From Pectinatus sottacetonis (GTDB lineage Bacteria > Bacillota > Negativicutes > Selenomonadales > Selenomonadaceae), in the NCBI RefSeq assembly GCF_015732155.1, contig NZ_WIQK01000001.1:654501-718500 (forward strand): a DNA stretch of 64,000 nucleotides. Direction: 5' to 3'. Position numbers and translations under genes: made by a program. Each line of letters opens with the position of its first letter. Within the stretch, counting starts at the first letter, position 1. Positions 7,731 to 18,731 of the stretch are shown in pieces. Below the pieces are notes generated by a model. The model searched no databases, was not told the DNA's origin, and was given only the letters and a program-made list of their open reading frames with translations.

Positions 7731-9768
7731 AGATTTATTACTCGAAATAGGTACTGAAGAAATTCCAGCCCATTTTATGCCGGCCATATTAAAACAATTA
7801 CAAGAAAAAGCTCAGACAAAGTTTTCCAGTCTTCATATAGAATTCAGCGAAATTAAGACATTGGGCACACCACGCCGGCTTACTCTTTTAATAAAGGGCT
7901 TAGCAGAAAAACAAGCTGATATCTCTACCGAACATAAAGGACCTTCTGTAAAAATAGCTTTTGATGCTGACAACAATCCTACTAAAGCAGCTGAAGGGTT
8001 TGCCCGCGGTAAGAAGATTCCTGTAGAAACGCTTACCATCAAAGACGGTTATGTATATGCTGTAGTTCATGAACAGGGCCAAGCCACTTTCAGTCTGCTG
8101 AAAAATATACTTCCTCAGCTGATTACTGAACTAAATTTTCCCAAAACAATGCGCTGGGGTAATCTTGATTTCCGTTTTGTCCGTCCTATTCGCTGGATAG
8201 TTGCTTTATATGACAGGGAAATTATTAATTTTACTATAGCCAATGTAACATCCGGCAACAAAACTCGCGGTCATAGATTTTTAAGTAATGGTGAACATAT
8301 CATAGGCTGTGCTTCAGCTTATGAAAAAACAATGCAAGACCTATTTATTATAGTAGATCAAAACAAACGCCGGGCTATTATTGAAAAACAAATAAATAAA
8401 CTTGCTGCTGAACATAATGGTAATGCACAAATAACGGAAGATCTTCTAGAAGAAGTTACCTATCTGGTTGAATACCCTACAGCTTTATGCGGCAGTTTTG
8501 AAAATAAATATTTGCAGTTACCTAAAGAAGCGGTAATAACTCCAATGCGTGAACACCAGCGATATTTTCCTGTGCTAGACAATAAGAATAATTTATTGCC
8601 CTTATTCATTACTATACGCAATGGCGGTAAAAAATCCCTTAATATTGTACAACATGGCAATGAAAGAGTTCTTCGGGCTCGTCTTGCCGATGCTCAGTTC
8701 TTTTTTGATGAAGACCGAAAGAACAAACTCGTTGACTATCTTGATAAATTAAAGACTGTTGTTTTTCAGGAAAATCTTGGCAGTATCTATGACAAATCAC
8801 TACGACTAGTTGAACTTACTAATTACCTCGGTCATTACTTGAATATATCTGTTGGTGAATTGAAGACAGCAAAACGTGCCGCCTATTTATCTAAAGCAGA
8901 TCTAGTTACCGGCATGGTATGTGAATTTACTGAACTACAGGGAACCGTGGGACGCGAATATGCTCTTTTAGATGGTGAAGAAACAGCGGTGGCAAAAGCC
9001 ATTTATGAACATTACATGCCGCGTTTTGCTGGAGATAAGCTTCCCTCCGAAACTGCTGGTCAGCTGGTAAGTATTGCTGATAAAATCGATAATATCACCG
9101 CAACATTCAGCCGCAATCTTATACCTACAGGTTCCCAGGATCCATTTGCACTCCGCCGCCAGACCTTAGGCATGATTAATACAATAATAAAAGCAGCCAT
9201 GCATATATCTCTGACTGCTCTCATTGAAAAATCAATGGATTTGCTCAACATCAATTCTGACAGCAAATCTAATTTATTGAGCAATATACTTGACTTCATC
9301 CACCTGCGTCTAAAGACTATATTATCTGACAAAAAAATTCGTTACGATATTGTAGATGCTGTGAGCAATAATGTGGATGATATTTACTCTGTTTACCAGA
9401 AAGCTGTCATTCTTAATGAAAAAATTACTACTGGCAGCATGGATGATACCATACAGGCATTTGTCCGTGTCAGCAATATTGCCAAAAAAGATAGTTTGAC
9501 AATGAGCCCTGATTTATTTGTAGAAAAAGAAGAAAAAACACTTTATAACATTTATACTGCTATTAAAACCGCTAACACAAACTTACATGATGATTATGCA
9601 TCTATGATTGAAAACCTGAAAAAACTAACCATCCCTATTGATGCCTTTTTCAATAAGGTAATGGTAATGGATAAAAATGAAAAAATAAAAAATAATCGGT
9701 TGGCACTCTTAAAGAATATAGATAACTTGAGCAAACAAACCGCTGACTTCAGTAAAATTGTTCTCTAA
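7723..9768 (+). CDS. glyS: Glycyl-tRNA synthetase beta subunit
   Basis: The beta chain binds tRNA-Gly and is required with GlyQ for aminoacylation. The protein has 681 residues, the normal length. The N-terminus [18 protein letters not shown] and the internal [20 protein letters not shown] are family hallmarks, and [20 protein letters not shown] near residue 470 belongs to the HD-like region. A GTG nine bases upstream is in frame, but GAGGTGA overlaps it and is spaced for ATG 7723, which I take as the start. The C-terminal part is the anticodon-binding-like domain seen in GlyS. Confidence 0.96.
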   Translation: MSKDLLLEIGTEEIPAHFMPAILKQLQEKAQTKFSSLHIEFSEIKTLGTPRRLTLLIKGLAEKQADISTEHKGPSVKIAFDADNNPTKAAEGFARGKKIPVETLTIKDGYVYAVVHEQGQATFSLLKNILPQLITELNFPKTMRWGNLDFRFVRPIRWIVALYDREIINFTIANVTSGNKTRGHRFLSNGEHIIGCASAYEKTMQDLFIIVDQNKRRAIIEKQINKLAAEHNGNAQITEDLLEEVTYLVEYPTALCGSFENKYLQLPKEAVITPMREHQRYFPVLDNKNNLLPLFITIRNGGKKSLNIVQHGNERVLRARLADAQFFFDEDRKNKLVDYLDKLKTVVFQENLGSIYDKSLRLVELTNYLGHYLNISVGELKTAKRAAYLSKADLVTGMVCEFTELQGTVGREYALLDGEETAVAKAIYEHYMPRFAGDKLPSETAGQLVSIADKIDNITATFSRNLIPTGSQDPFALRRQTLGMINTIIKAAMHISLTALIEKSMDLLNINSDSKSNLLSNILDFIHLRLKTILSDKKIRYDIVDAVSNNVDDIYSVYQKAVILNEKITTGSMDDTIQAFVRVSNIAKKDSLTMSPDLFVEKEEKTLYNIYTAIKTANTNLHDDYASMIENLKKLTIPIDAFFNKVMVMDKNEKIKNNRLALLKNIDNLSKQTADFSKIVL

Positions 9769-9804
9769 TATCTAATTTATATTTAAAGAGAGGGCTTTGA
9801 TTAT

Positions 9805-11172
9805 ATGGAAAAAAAAAGATTACAACGTAATCTGAAAGCCAGACATGTAGAAATGATCGCCTTAGGAGGAACAATAGGCGTAGGATTATTTATGGGATCG
9901 GCCAGCACTATTGAAACTGCTGGCCCTTCCGTCTTACTCTGCTATGGATTAGCAGGACTTGTAATATTTTTCATAATGCGAATTATGGGTGAAATGTTAT
10001 ATTTAGAACCAGTAACCGGATCTTTTGCCTCTTACGGCTATAAATACATTCATCCCTTTGCCGGATACTTGACAGCGTGGTGTTATTGGTTTTTATGGGT
10101 TGCTGTAGGTTTATCTGAAATAACAGCTATTGGTATCTATATAAGATACTGGCTGCCTTTTATGCCCCAATGGATCTCCGCTTTTGGCGGCATGTTTATT
10201 ATTGCTGCCGCTAATTTAACAGCTGTAAAATATTATGGAGAATTTGAATTCTGGTTTTCTATAATAAAGATCAGTACGATTGTTATAATGATCCTGCTTG
10301 GCTTCGGTATCATATTATTTGGCATAGGTTATGGTGGTCATCCCCTTGGTTTTTCCAATCTATGGTCCCACGGCGGATTTTTCCCCCATGGAGCAAAAGG
10401 TATGCTGACTGCTTTATGTATAGTTACTGCTTCTTTTCAAGGTATAGAATTAATAGGCATAACCGCTGGTGAAGCTGAACAACCTCAAAAAACTTTAAGA
10501 AAAGCCATCCAGGGAATTGTTTGGCGTATTCTTTTATTTTATATCGGCGCTATTTTTATAGTAATTACTATCTATCCCTGGAATCGACTGGGTATGCTCG
10601 GCAGCCCATTTGTTACAATATTTTCCCGTACGGGCATTACAGCGGCTGCTGGCATTATAAATTTTGTCGTATTAACTGCTGCACTTTCCGGCTGTAACAG
10701 CGGCTTATACAGTGCCGGCCGCATGCTCTACACTTTGTCAGAAAACGGTCAGGCTCCTAAATTTTTTTGTCGATTATCAAAATCAGGTATTCCCCAAAAT
10801 GCTATTTTATTTACTATTGCGTTACTTAGTATCGGTGTTGTCTTGAATTATTTAATTCCTAACTCAAAGTTATTTTTGTATATTTACAGTGCCAGTGTAT
10901 TTCCCGGAATGATTGCTTGGTTTGTCATAGCTATAGCTCAAAAAAATTTTCGGAAAACTCATGGAAAAAAAGTTATGGCTGAACACCCCTTTAAATCTCC
11001 CCTATATCCTTACAGCAACTATTTCTGCATTATTTTTCTTCTGTTAGTAATAATAGGCATGTGGCTGAATAATGATACTCGGACTTCTTTAATCGTCGGC
11101 TGGATCTTCTGCGGCATATTATCAATCTATTATATAATATGGCAGCCGGATAAAAAACATACGTTTTTATAA
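9805..11172 (+). CDS. Amino acid permease (APC superfamily, AAT family)
   Basis: A 455-residue integral membrane protein with about 12 hydrophobic segments. The N-terminus [20 protein letters not shown] is the TM1 signature of the AAT family (LysP, ProY, AroP, GabP and Bacillus YbgF/YtnA types), and the second conserved block [20 protein letters not shown] follows near residue 72. Such carriers bring amino acids in by proton symport. Specificity cannot be read from the sequence. It lies 36 nt after glyS with its own GAGAGGG ribosome binding site, so it may share glyQS transcription; that would fit uptake of glycine or a related small amino acid, but this is only a contextual guess. Confidence 0.88.
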   Translation: MEKKRLQRNLKARHVEMIALGGTIGVGLFMGSASTIETAGPSVLLCYGLAGLVIFFIMRIMGEMLYLEPVTGSFASYGYKYIHPFAGYLTAWCYWFLWVAVGLSEITAIGIYIRYWLPFMPQWISAFGGMFIIAAANLTAVKYYGEFEFWFSIIKISTIVIMILLGFGIILFGIGYGGHPLGFSNLWSHGGFFPHGAKGMLTALCIVTASFQGIELIGITAGEAEQPQKTLRKAIQGIVWRILLFYIGAIFIVITIYPWNRLGMLGSPFVTIFSRTGITAAAGIINFVVLTAALSGCNSGLYSAGRMLYTLSENGQAPKFFCRLSKSGIPQNAILFTIALLSIGVVLNYLIPNSKLFLYIYSASVFPGMIAWFVIAIAQKNFRKTHGKKVMAEHPFKSPLYPYSNYFCIIFLLLVIIGMWLNNDTRTSLIVGWIFCGILSIYYIIWQPDKKHTFL

Positions 11173-11288
11173 AATAAATGACATGTTGCTTAAACCATAT
11201 GCGCTGAATTTATATATAATTGTTTTATGATTTATTTTGTGATATACTGAGCTATGATATATTAGAAAGTTAGTATATATATAGATAT

Positions 11289-11550
11289 TTGACAATGATA
11301 AAGAGAGTATGCCTGCTTATTTCGTACAGAAAATATCGTTTCAGCTGAGAGCGATACCGAAATTTCAGGCAGAAGTTCACTTTTGAGTTCTATAGTGAAA
11401 ATTATAAAATATATATTTTATTTTATGAGCTTACCGGCAATTAATTGTGTAGCTATAGCGTTGGCGGCGTTAACGCAGTCAAAGTATCAATTAGGGTGGT
11501 ACCGCGAGTTTAACCTTCGCCCCTTTATAGGGGGGAGGTTTTTTTATTTT
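11289..11550 (+). promoter_or_regulatory. T-box leader controlling pheST (phenylalanine)
   Basis: The T-box sequence AGGGTGGTACCGCG is at 11493-11506, followed by a terminator at 11512-11547. A stem I base can be drawn from TGCC (11320-11323) with GGCA (11368-11371), which places TTC at 11364-11366 as the specifier followed by A; UUC is a phenylalanine codon and agrees with the pheS and pheT genes downstream. Uncharged tRNA-Phe would therefore promote read-through. I saw no confident promoter in the preceding AT-rich 110 nt. Confidence 0.85.
11512..11547 (+). terminator. Terminator of the phenylalanine T-box
   Basis: The arms AACCTTCGCCCC and GGGGGGAGGTT form a GC-rich hairpin ending in seven T residues, about 45 nt before the pheS start. 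Confidence 0.85.
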
Positions 11551-11591
11551 CTAGAAATTTAATTATAAAACTTCATCAGGAGGCACTTATC

Positions 11592-12617
11592 TTGGAACAG
11601 GAATTATCTCAAATCAAACACGAAGCTCTAACAGCAATAAAAGCTGCTGAAAATTTAACTGTTCTTAATGAACAGCGAGTGAAATATCTGGGAAAAAAGG
11701 GTTCTCTTACCGCTATACTACGCGGTATGGGCAAACTGGCACCAGAAGACCGTCCGCGTGTCGGACAACTTGTCAACAATGTACGCATAGAACTCGAATC
11801 TCTTTTGGAAGAACGGGTAAAAACATTAAAAAAAGAAGAAATGGTACATCGTCTGGCTAATGAAAAAATTGATGTTACCCTCCCTGGCAGAAAACAGCAC
11901 CTTGGTCATCTCCATCCATTAACACTAACACTCAATAAAATTAAAAATATTTTTAAAAGCATGGGTTATTCCATCGCTGAAGGACCGCAGATCGAAACAG
12001 ATTATTTTAATTTTGAAGCATTAAATCTGCCCAAGGATCATCCTGCCCGCGACATGCAGGATTCTTTTTACATCACTAATGACATACTCATGCGTACACA
12101 GACTTCTCCTGTCCAGGCAAGAACCATGCAGGCACATGATCCTAACAGTCCCATTCGTATAATTGCACCAGGCCGGGTATACCGCCGTGATGATTATGAT
12201 GCTACACATTCGCCTATGTTTACTCAGGTGGAAGGATTGTGCATTGATAAAAATATCCGTTTATCTGATTTAAAAGGTACTTTAACATCAGCCATGCAAC
12301 AATTATTCAGTGATGATTTACAACTGCGTTTCCGTCCCAGCTTCTTCCCTTTTACAGAACCCAGTGCTGAAGTTGATATGACATGTGTCATGTGCCATGG
12401 CAAAGGCTGCCGTGTCTGCAAAGGAACTGGCTGGCTGGAAATACTCGGTGCCGGTATGGTTCATCCTCATGTATTACAGATGAGTGGTTATGATCCTAAA
12501 AAAGTCAGCGGATTTGCCTTTGGCATGGGGGTAGAACGCATTGCCATGCTTTCATACGGCATAGAAGATTTAAGACTTTTCTTCGACAACGATTTACGTT
12601 TTTTAAAACAATTTTAA
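11592..12617 (+). CDS. pheS: Phenylalanyl-tRNA synthetase alpha subunit
   Basis: PheS is the catalytic class II subunit of the alpha2-beta2 synthetase. It has 341 residues and starts at a TTG 9 nt after AGGAGG (11577-11582). Residues 1-90 form the tRNA-binding coiled coil; the catalytic domain begins near 100. Motif 2 is visible as [19 protein letters not shown], the motif 3 region as [18 protein letters not shown], and the phenylalanine pocket as [13 protein letters not shown] CxxC...CxxC segment ([17 protein letters not shown]) is typical for Firmicutes PheS. It is cotranscribed with pheT, 21 nt downstream. Confidence 0.97.
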   Translation: MEQELSQIKHEALTAIKAAENLTVLNEQRVKYLGKKGSLTAILRGMGKLAPEDRPRVGQLVNNVRIELESLLEERVKTLKKEEMVHRLANEKIDVTLPGRKQHLGHLHPLTLTLNKIKNIFKSMGYSIAEGPQIETDYFNFEALNLPKDHPARDMQDSFYITNDILMRTQTSPVQARTMQAHDPNSPIRIIAPGRVYRRDDYDATHSPMFTQVEGLCIDKNIRLSDLKGTLTSAMQQLFSDDLQLRFRPSFFPFTEPSAEVDMTCVMCHGKGCRVCKGTGWLEILGAGMVHPHVLQMSGYDPKKVSGFAFGMGVERIAMLSYGIEDLRLFFDNDLRFLKQF

Positions 12618-12638
12618 TAGTAAAGGAGATTTCCTCAC

Positions 12639-15071
12639 ATGCAGGTATCCATAAAATGGCTCAAAGACTATATTCAATTCAGTGAAACTCCGGAAAAAAT
12701 TGCTGACTTGCTGACAATGGCTGGTGTTCCCGTAGAAAATATTATAGATCCAGGTGCAGGCTTAGACAAGGTAATCACTGGTCGAATTGAAAAATTAGAA
12801 CCACACCAAAACTCAGATCATTTACAAATATGCACAATAAATGTTGGTCTGGAAAAAAACATAATCATCGTAACCGGAGCACAGAATGTTGCCGAAGGCC
12901 AGATAGTTCCTGTCGCTATGATCGGCGCTCATCTGCCCAATGGAATGAAAATTTCCAAGGGAAAACTACGCGGCGTAATGTCTTATGGTATGTTATGTTC
13001 TGCACAGGAATTAAAACTTGATCTTGAAGCTCTTCCCAATGAACAAAAAACAGGTATATATATACTACCTTCTGATACAGTAATCGGTATAAATGTAAAG
13101 GATATACTTGGCCTCAATGATATTATTTTAGAATTTGAACTGACTGCCAACAGAAGCGACTGTTTTAGTGTCTTCGGGCTTGTCCGGGAAATAGCTGCTT
13201 TGACAGGCAACAAGCCTGTCTGGCCTGTTATCCATGTAAAAGAAGATAATCCTCTGGCAATTGAAAGTTCCTTTAATGCTGAAATCAAAGATCCTGATCT
13301 ATGTTCACGTTTTTCCTGCCGCATGCTTAAAGATGTAAAGATAGGTCCTTCTCCTGAATGGCTCCAGCAGCGTCTTGATGGTGCCGGTATCCGTTCCATA
13401 AACAATGTCGTCGATGTAACAAATTTTGTAATGATTGAATTAGGTCAGCCAATGCATTCATATGACTATGACACTATCATTGGACATAAATTAATTGTCC
13501 GCCGAGCTGTGGAAGGAGAACTTATCCACACATTAGACAATACCGTCCACAAAACGCAAAAAAATATGCTCATGATTGCTGATGACCAAAAAGCGGTCGG
13601 ACTGGCAGGAATAATGGGTGGTTTAGCAACAGAAGTAACAGCTAAAACTACTACTGTTATCTTAGAAGCCGCCAAATTCTATGGACCTAGTATACGCCGC
13701 ACCTCACGGGCCTGTGGCTTAACTTCAGAAGCCTCCGGCCGATTTGAGCGCGGTACTGATATAGAAAACACCACCTGTGCCCTAGACCGTGCTGCCCAAT
13801 TATTACAAGATATAGGCGCCTGCACTGTATGTAAAGGTATCGTCGATATATATCCTGAACCCAAACAGCCCATAAGTGTAGACTTTACCACTGATGAAAT
13901 AAATAAACACCTGGGAACTACTATTGATAAAGAAACAATGTTGCACATTCTGGAAAAATTGGAAATTACTACTGTGGATAAACAGGACTGCATTACAGCT
14001 AAAATTCCTTCATGGCGCAATGACATAACATGTATGCAAGACATTTCAGAAGAAATTGCCCGTATTTATGGTTTTGAAAACATTCCTTCAACTTTACCAT
14101 TCGGCATTGCTCTACAGGGCAAGGAATCAGAAAAACAAATATTCACCGACAAGATCAAGGATGTATTATCCAGTATCGGCCTGTCTGAAACAATATCATT
14201 TGCCTTTACTCATCCTTCTATATTCGACAAATTAAATGTCCCAGAAAATCATCAAATGCGCCGCGCCATTCCTATAATGAATCCTCTTACAGATGAATAT
14301 CCTCTTGTCCGCACATGTCTGCTGGGTTCTGTAATGGAAAATCTGGCACGCAACTTCTCCCGCAAAAACAATGACATAAAAATTTTTGAAGTAGGCACTG
14401 TTTTTCAGCCTAAAGCCCTGCCTGTAACTGAACAACCTGATGAATATTTGAAACTAGCCGGTGCCATTTCCGGTAGAAGAGATCCAGTCGGCTGGAACCA
14501 AAGCAATAATGATATTGACTTTTATGATGCCAAAGGTATTGTTGAAGAATTACTGGATAAACTGTCCATAAATCGTTATACCGTTGAAGCAGGAGAACAC
14601 TTTGCCATGCATCCGGGAAAAACAGCCCTGTTCAAAAAAGGGCGTGATACCATTTTCACGGTAGGCGAACTGCATCCATCCACTGCTGCTGCTTTCAATA
14701 TAACTAAACCTGTCTATATTTTCTCTGCTGATGTAGAAAGATTAATGAAATATGCCGCAAAACACATAAAAAGTAAAATTCTACCAAAATATCCTGCTGT
14801 TTCCCGGGACCTGGCAATCACTGTAGATGCTGGAATTGATTCAGAGAAAATTAAAAAAGTTATTACTAAATCTGCCGGCCAGTATCTTGTAAACCTTGAT
14901 TTATTTGATGTATATAGCGGAAAACAGATCGAAGCAGGACAAAAAAGTCTGGCTTTTGCCCTGACTTTTCAGGCAGCAGAAAAAACACTCACTGACGAAG
15001 AAATAGATAAATCTTTTACAGCAATAATTACTGCCTTAAAAAAATCATTTGCTGCTGTATTACGTTCATAA
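12639..15071 (+). CDS. pheT: Phenylalanyl-tRNA synthetase beta subunit
   Basis: An 810-residue beta chain with the standard domain order: an N-terminal OB-fold tRNA-binding domain (about 40-150, with HPNSDHLQIC-like HQNSDHLQICTINVG), the B3/B4 editing domain (about 210-390, with GLTSEASGRFERG), B5, the catalytic-like core (about 480-690), and a C-terminal ferredoxin-fold anticodon-binding domain (about 715-810, KYPAVSRDLAITVD). It recognises tRNA-Phe and hydrolyses Tyr-tRNA-Phe. The ribosome binding site AAAGGAG precedes the ATG. Transcription ends at the hairpin 18 nt after the stop. Confidence 0.97.
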   Translation: MQVSIKWLKDYIQFSETPEKIADLLTMAGVPVENIIDPGAGLDKVITGRIEKLEPHQNSDHLQICTINVGLEKNIIIVTGAQNVAEGQIVPVAMIGAHLPNGMKISKGKLRGVMSYGMLCSAQELKLDLEALPNEQKTGIYILPSDTVIGINVKDILGLNDIILEFELTANRSDCFSVFGLVREIAALTGNKPVWPVIHVKEDNPLAIESSFNAEIKDPDLCSRFSCRMLKDVKIGPSPEWLQQRLDGAGIRSINNVVDVTNFVMIELGQPMHSYDYDTIIGHKLIVRRAVEGELIHTLDNTVHKTQKNMLMIADDQKAVGLAGIMGGLATEVTAKTTTVILEAAKFYGPSIRRTSRACGLTSEASGRFERGTDIENTTCALDRAAQLLQDIGACTVCKGIVDIYPEPKQPISVDFTTDEINKHLGTTIDKETMLHILEKLEITTVDKQDCITAKIPSWRNDITCMQDISEEIARIYGFENIPSTLPFGIALQGKESEKQIFTDKIKDVLSSIGLSETISFAFTHPSIFDKLNVPENHQMRRAIPIMNPLTDEYPLVRTCLLGSVMENLARNFSRKNNDIKIFEVGTVFQPKALPVTEQPDEYLKLAGAISGRRDPVGWNQSNNDIDFYDAKGIVEELLDKLSINRYTVEAGEHFAMHPGKTALFKKGRDTIFTVGELHPSTAAAFNITKPVYIFSADVERLMKYAAKHIKSKILPKYPAVSRDLAITVDAGIDSEKIKKVITKSAGQYLVNLDLFDVYSGKQIEAGQKSLAFALTFQAAEKTLTDEEIDKSFTAIITALKKSFAAVLRS

Positions 15072-15088
15072 ATAACTCCTAAAGAAAA

Positions 15089-15120
15089 AAACCACTAGCT
15101 AAAAAACTAGTGGTTTTTTT
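15089..15120. terminator. Bidirectional terminator between pheT and the gal regulator gene
   Basis: A 10-bp perfect stem, AAACCACTAG and CTAGTGGTTT, with T tracts on both strands lies between two converging genes and can end both transcripts. Confidence 0.85.
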
Positions 15121-15125
15121 CTTTA

Positions 15126-16148
15126 TTATTTTTTAACCGGAGCTGTTGTATCTCTTTTTATCAATGTATTTTCCAAAATAATTTCGTCACTTGATTTATT
15201 ATCAGCCTCAATTTTTTCCAATAATAATGCTGTTGCTGACTGGCCTAGCAATGACATATTCTGATCTATAGTAGTCAGCTTAGGTTCCACGAACCGGCTG
15301 ATAGCTATATTGTCAAATCCCATGACTGATATATCTTCCGGTACTTTTACTTGTAACCGGTGACAACCATTAACTGCCCCTACTGCCATCAAATCATTAC
15401 AAGCAAATATTGCGGTTATTTTTCGTCCGCTCTTTATTGCCATCATAACTTTTTCCATAGCATTATCCACAGTTTTTTCCACATTGCCTTCCCCTATATT
15501 TAAAATATAAGGTCGTATATTATATTGGGCCATCATCTTACGATAAATTTCTTCTTTTATTTCATATGAATCGCTACTCATACCGCGCACAAATAAGATC
15601 TCACGATGACCAAGTTGCAAGAGGTGTTCCAGAGCCAGTTTTGTACCTGCTCCCTCATTATTTGATACATATGATATACCAGGACGCTTCACATAACTAT
15701 TAATGAAAACCAGAGGAACTCTCTGTGCTATCTGATCATAGAAGGGAGCCTCCACAGCATATGTATTAGGTGATATATTAATGATCCCACAAACATTGCG
15801 CGACAATAATTCCTGCATACATTGTTTCTCTTTCACCGCGTTATCCTTAGCACAGGTAATAAGCATAGAATAGTTATAATGCTTTATATATTCTTCTATT
15901 CCATCAAATACTTCAGCAAAAAACATATTAAATAAACTGGGAACAACTACACCAATAGTTGTCGATTGACGCGTATTCAGCTCACGGGCCTGTATGTTCT
16001 GCACATAATGAAGTTCTTCTATAGCCTTTATTACCCTTTTCTTTGTTTCTTCCTTAACAGGATAGTTTCCATTTACTACCCGCGAAACAGTTGCAACTGA
16101 AACACCGGCTTTTTTTGCTACATCTATTATTGTCGTAGTTTTCATCAA
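15126..16148 (-). CDS. LacI/GalR-family transcriptional regulator, probably of the galactose operon
   Basis: A 340-residue repressor-type regulator. The N-terminal LacI helix-turn-helix is clear at residues 4-30 (TIIDVAKKAGVSVATVSRVV), followed by the hinge helix and a periplasmic-binding-protein-like sugar domain from about 62 (TIGVVVPSLFNMFFAEVFDG). It is the last gene of the galactose operon, 18 nt after galT, so I infer that it senses galactose or a derivative and binds the GTAAACGTTTAC palindrome ahead of the operon. The N-terminus offers two adjacent ATG codons. A CcpA role is less likely because of its position. Confidence 0.85.
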   Translation of the reverse strand: MMKTTTIIDVAKKAGVSVATVSRVVNGNYPVKEETKKRVIKAIEELHYVQNIQARELNTRQSTTIGVVVPSLFNMFFAEVFDGIEEYIKHYNYSMLITCAKDNAVKEKQCMQELLSRNVCGIINISPNTYAVEAPFYDQIAQRVPLVFINSYVKRPGISYVSNNEGAGTKLALEHLLQLGHREILFVRGMSSDSYEIKEEIYRKMMAQYNIRPYILNIGEGNVEKTVDNAMEKVMMAIKSGRKITAIFACNDLMAVGAVNGCHRLQVKVPEDISVMGFDNIAISRFVEPKLTTIDQNMSLLGQSATALLLEKIEADNKSSDEIILENTLIKRDTTAPVKK

Positions 16149-16166
16149 TATATCATCCTTAAAACA

Positions 16167-17663
16167 TTATATTGTAGATATAAACTGATCAAATGCTGCC
16201 ATACCCTTTTCATCGCGCTTATATACACCAGCATAAAGTAATACCTGTAAAAAAACTTTTCCTACCTCGTCATTGAGAATACCATTAATATCATTTTCAT
16301 TAATATTAGAATATTTTGCTTTTATCTCTTTATACCATGGTGCATGTTTTTCTATGGCTTTATCATTACTTATGTCATTTTTACCTTCCAGCAGTGCCAT
16401 TTTTAATTTGGCAAGTTCATTTTTTAATCTTGCCGGCAGAACAGCTAACCCCATTACTTCAATAAGACCAATATTTTCTTTTTTAATATGATACACTTCC
16501 TTATGAGGATGAAAAATCCCCAAAGGATAATCTTTTGTCGTACGATTATTGCGCAACACAAGATCCATTTCATATTTGTCATTTTTTTTACGGGCAATTG
16601 GTGTAATAGTATTATGGGGTATATTATTAGTATACGCTAAAATATCAACAGATGCATCCGAATATTTTTTCCATTTTTCCAAAATAACAGTAGACAGTTC
16701 CACTAAATCATTTTTTGATTCACCGCTAAGCCGTATTGTTGACATTGGCCATTTCACCCTGCCTACTGCTACTTGAGGAAATTTACTGATTGTATAATAT
16801 TTCTCCACCGACGCCTTTGCCATCGCAAAATCATAACAGCCGCCCTGATAATGGTCATGCGATAAAATAGAACCACCAACAATTGGCAAATCGGCATTTG
16901 AACCGATAAAGTAATGCGGAAACTTACTGACAAAATCAAGCAGATTCACAAAAGTACTACGCGCGATTTTCATTGGAATATGTTCTTTGTTCAAAACAAT
17001 ACAATGTTCATTATAATAAGTATACGGCGAATACTGCAAAAACCATTGATGCCCGCTTAAATCAAGCGGAATAAGCCGATGTGTCTGACGGGCCGGATGG
17101 CTTATATTACCAGCAAACCCTTCATTTTCACGGCACAGCAGACATTTAGGATATGTCTGCTGCTTCATTGTTTTTGCTTTTATTATATCACGTGGATCCT
17201 TTTCTGGTTTAGATAAATTTATTGTTATATCCAAATCACCATACTGAGTGCCGGTTTTCCATATTATATTTTTTTTAATGCGCGCTCGCCGTATGTAATT
17301 TGAAGCAATACTAAGTTTATAAAAAAACTGTGTAGCTGCCTGCGGCGATTCACTATAACACTTTTTAAACCGGCTTATGACATCAGACGGGCGCATCATA
17401 GCACAGTTCATGATACGCGTATCAAATAAGTCTTTCTGTGCCGTAGTATCTTCAATTATATTATGCGCTGCTGCATATGATAGTATTTCACTTAAAATGG
17501 GGGAAACATCCGCTGTTTCTTCTTCTATTCGTTCCGGGACAAATTCCTCCAGCTTTAAAAGATCAAGCAATAAATTAGCTGAATAAACAACATCTTCTGC
17601 TTCGATAAGTCCATTTTGCAAAGCGAAATTTAGTAATCTGTTTATCTCATGATTTATTTTCAT
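16167..17663 (-). CDS. galT: UDP-glucose-hexose-1-phosphate uridylyltransferase (Firmicutes type)
   Basis: GalT converts galactose-1-phosphate and UDP-glucose to UDP-galactose and glucose-1-phosphate in the Leloir pathway. The protein has 498 residues, typical of the long Firmicutes class (GalT_II) and much longer than E. coli GalT. Conserved stretches include ISHPARQTHRLIPLDLSGHQ, SPYTYYNEHCIVLNKEHIPM and GSNADLPIVGGSILSHDHYQ, which includes the active-site His region. It sits between galE (15 nt upstream) and the regulator gene. Confidence 0.93.
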   Translation of the reverse strand: MKINHEINRLLNFALQNGLIEAEDVVYSANLLLDLLKLEEFVPERIEEETADVSPILSEILSYAAAHNIIEDTTAQKDLFDTRIMNCAMMRPSDVISRFKKCYSESPQAATQFFYKLSIASNYIRRARIKKNIIWKTGTQYGDLDITINLSKPEKDPRDIIKAKTMKQQTYPKCLLCRENEGFAGNISHPARQTHRLIPLDLSGHQWFLQYSPYTYYNEHCIVLNKEHIPMKIARSTFVNLLDFVSKFPHYFIGSNADLPIVGGSILSHDHYQGGCYDFAMAKASVEKYYTISKFPQVAVGRVKWPMSTIRLSGESKNDLVELSTVILEKWKKYSDASVDILAYTNNIPHNTITPIARKKNDKYEMDLVLRNNRTTKDYPLGIFHPHKEVYHIKKENIGLIEVMGLAVLPARLKNELAKLKMALLEGKNDISNDKAIEKHAPWYKEIKAKYSNINENDINGILNDEVGKVFLQVLLYAGVYKRDEKGMAAFDQFISTI

Positions 17664-17678
17664 TGCTAAAGCCTCTTA

Positions 17679-18671
17679 TCACAGTTTATTGAATCCTTTA
17701 GGATGACTTTTATGCCATGTCCATGCCGTCTTTATAATACTTTCCATATCAGTATAATGCGGTTTCCAGCCTAAAACTTTTTGTGCTTTTTCACTGGCCG
17801 CTACAAGCTGTGCCGGATCTCCCGGACGCCTTTTCCCTATTATTACTTTTATATCTTCTCCGGTAGCTTTTTTCGCAGCTTCGATCATTTCCCTTACAGA
17901 AAAACCATTGCCGCTGCCAAGATTAAAAATATCACTCTTATTATTTTCCCGCAGATAGTTAAGTGCTTTTATATGTGCATCTGCCAAATCAACAACATGT
18001 ACATAATCTCTTATACATGTGCCATCTCTTGTCGGATAATCTTCCCCATAAATCGTTATAGCAGCCCGTTTTTTCAATGGGACCTGTAATATAATTGGGA
18101 CTAAATGACTTTCAGGACTATGAGCTTCGCCAATATGTCCATCTTCAGCAGCACCAGCAACATTAAAATATCGCAAAGACACATACCGCACTTTATGAAT
18201 CAAACTTACCCACTTCATCATTTTTTCCATCATCAATTTTGATTCACCATAGGGATTAGTCGGTTCTGTAGGATCTGTTTCTACAATAGGCACCTTTTGG
18301 GGTTCACCATATGTAGCAGCTGAAGAAGAAAATACTATTTTATCAACGTTATATTTTACCATTGCTTCAAGCAATACCTGCATTCCATACACATTATTAT
18401 TCAAATACAACAAAGGTTTTTCCATACTTTCACCTACGAGTGAGCAGGCGGCAAAATGGATAACAGCTTCTATTTTATTTTCCGTGAAAACTTTATCCAA
18501 AGCTTTACTATCACGTATATCTGCCTGATAGAATTTCACATTTTCCGGAACAGCTTCTCTATGCCCTGTCCGCAAATTATCAATTACCACGGGAACTTCT
18601 TTTCTTTTTAAAAGTTCATCAACCATATGTGAACCTATATATCCAGCTCCGCCACATACTAATATTGCCAT
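17679..18671 (-). CDS. galE: UDP-glucose 4-epimerase
   Basis: GalE interconverts UDP-galactose and UDP-glucose with bound NAD. The start I use (ATG 18671, behind AGAGGTC) gives 330 residues beginning MAILVCGGAGYIGSHMVDEL; the open frame extends seven codons further but without a good ribosome binding site. The NAD-binding GGAGYIG is at residues 7-13, the catalytic SSSAATYG with YxxxK (YGESK) lies at about 121-150, and the C-terminus carries RRPGDPAQL typical of GalE. Besides galactose use it can supply UDP-galactose for surface glycans. Confidence 0.95.
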   Translation of the reverse strand: MAILVCGGAGYIGSHMVDELLKRKEVPVVIDNLRTGHREAVPENVKFYQADIRDSKALDKVFTENKIEAVIHFAACSLVGESMEKPLLYLNNNVYGMQVLLEAMVKYNVDKIVFSSSAATYGEPQKVPIVETDPTEPTNPYGESKLMMEKMMKWVSLIHKVRYVSLRYFNVAGAAEDGHIGEAHSPESHLVPIILQVPLKKRAAITIYGEDYPTRDGTCIRDYVHVVDLADAHIKALNYLRENNKSDIFNLGSGNGFSVREMIEAAKKATGEDIKVIIGKRRPGDPAQLVAASEKAQKVLGWKPHYTDMESIIKTAWTWHKSHPKGFNKL

Positions 18672-18731
18672 TAAAAATGACCTCTTTTCCAATTTATAAA
18701 AAACAGATACTATAAAATTATATCATATATA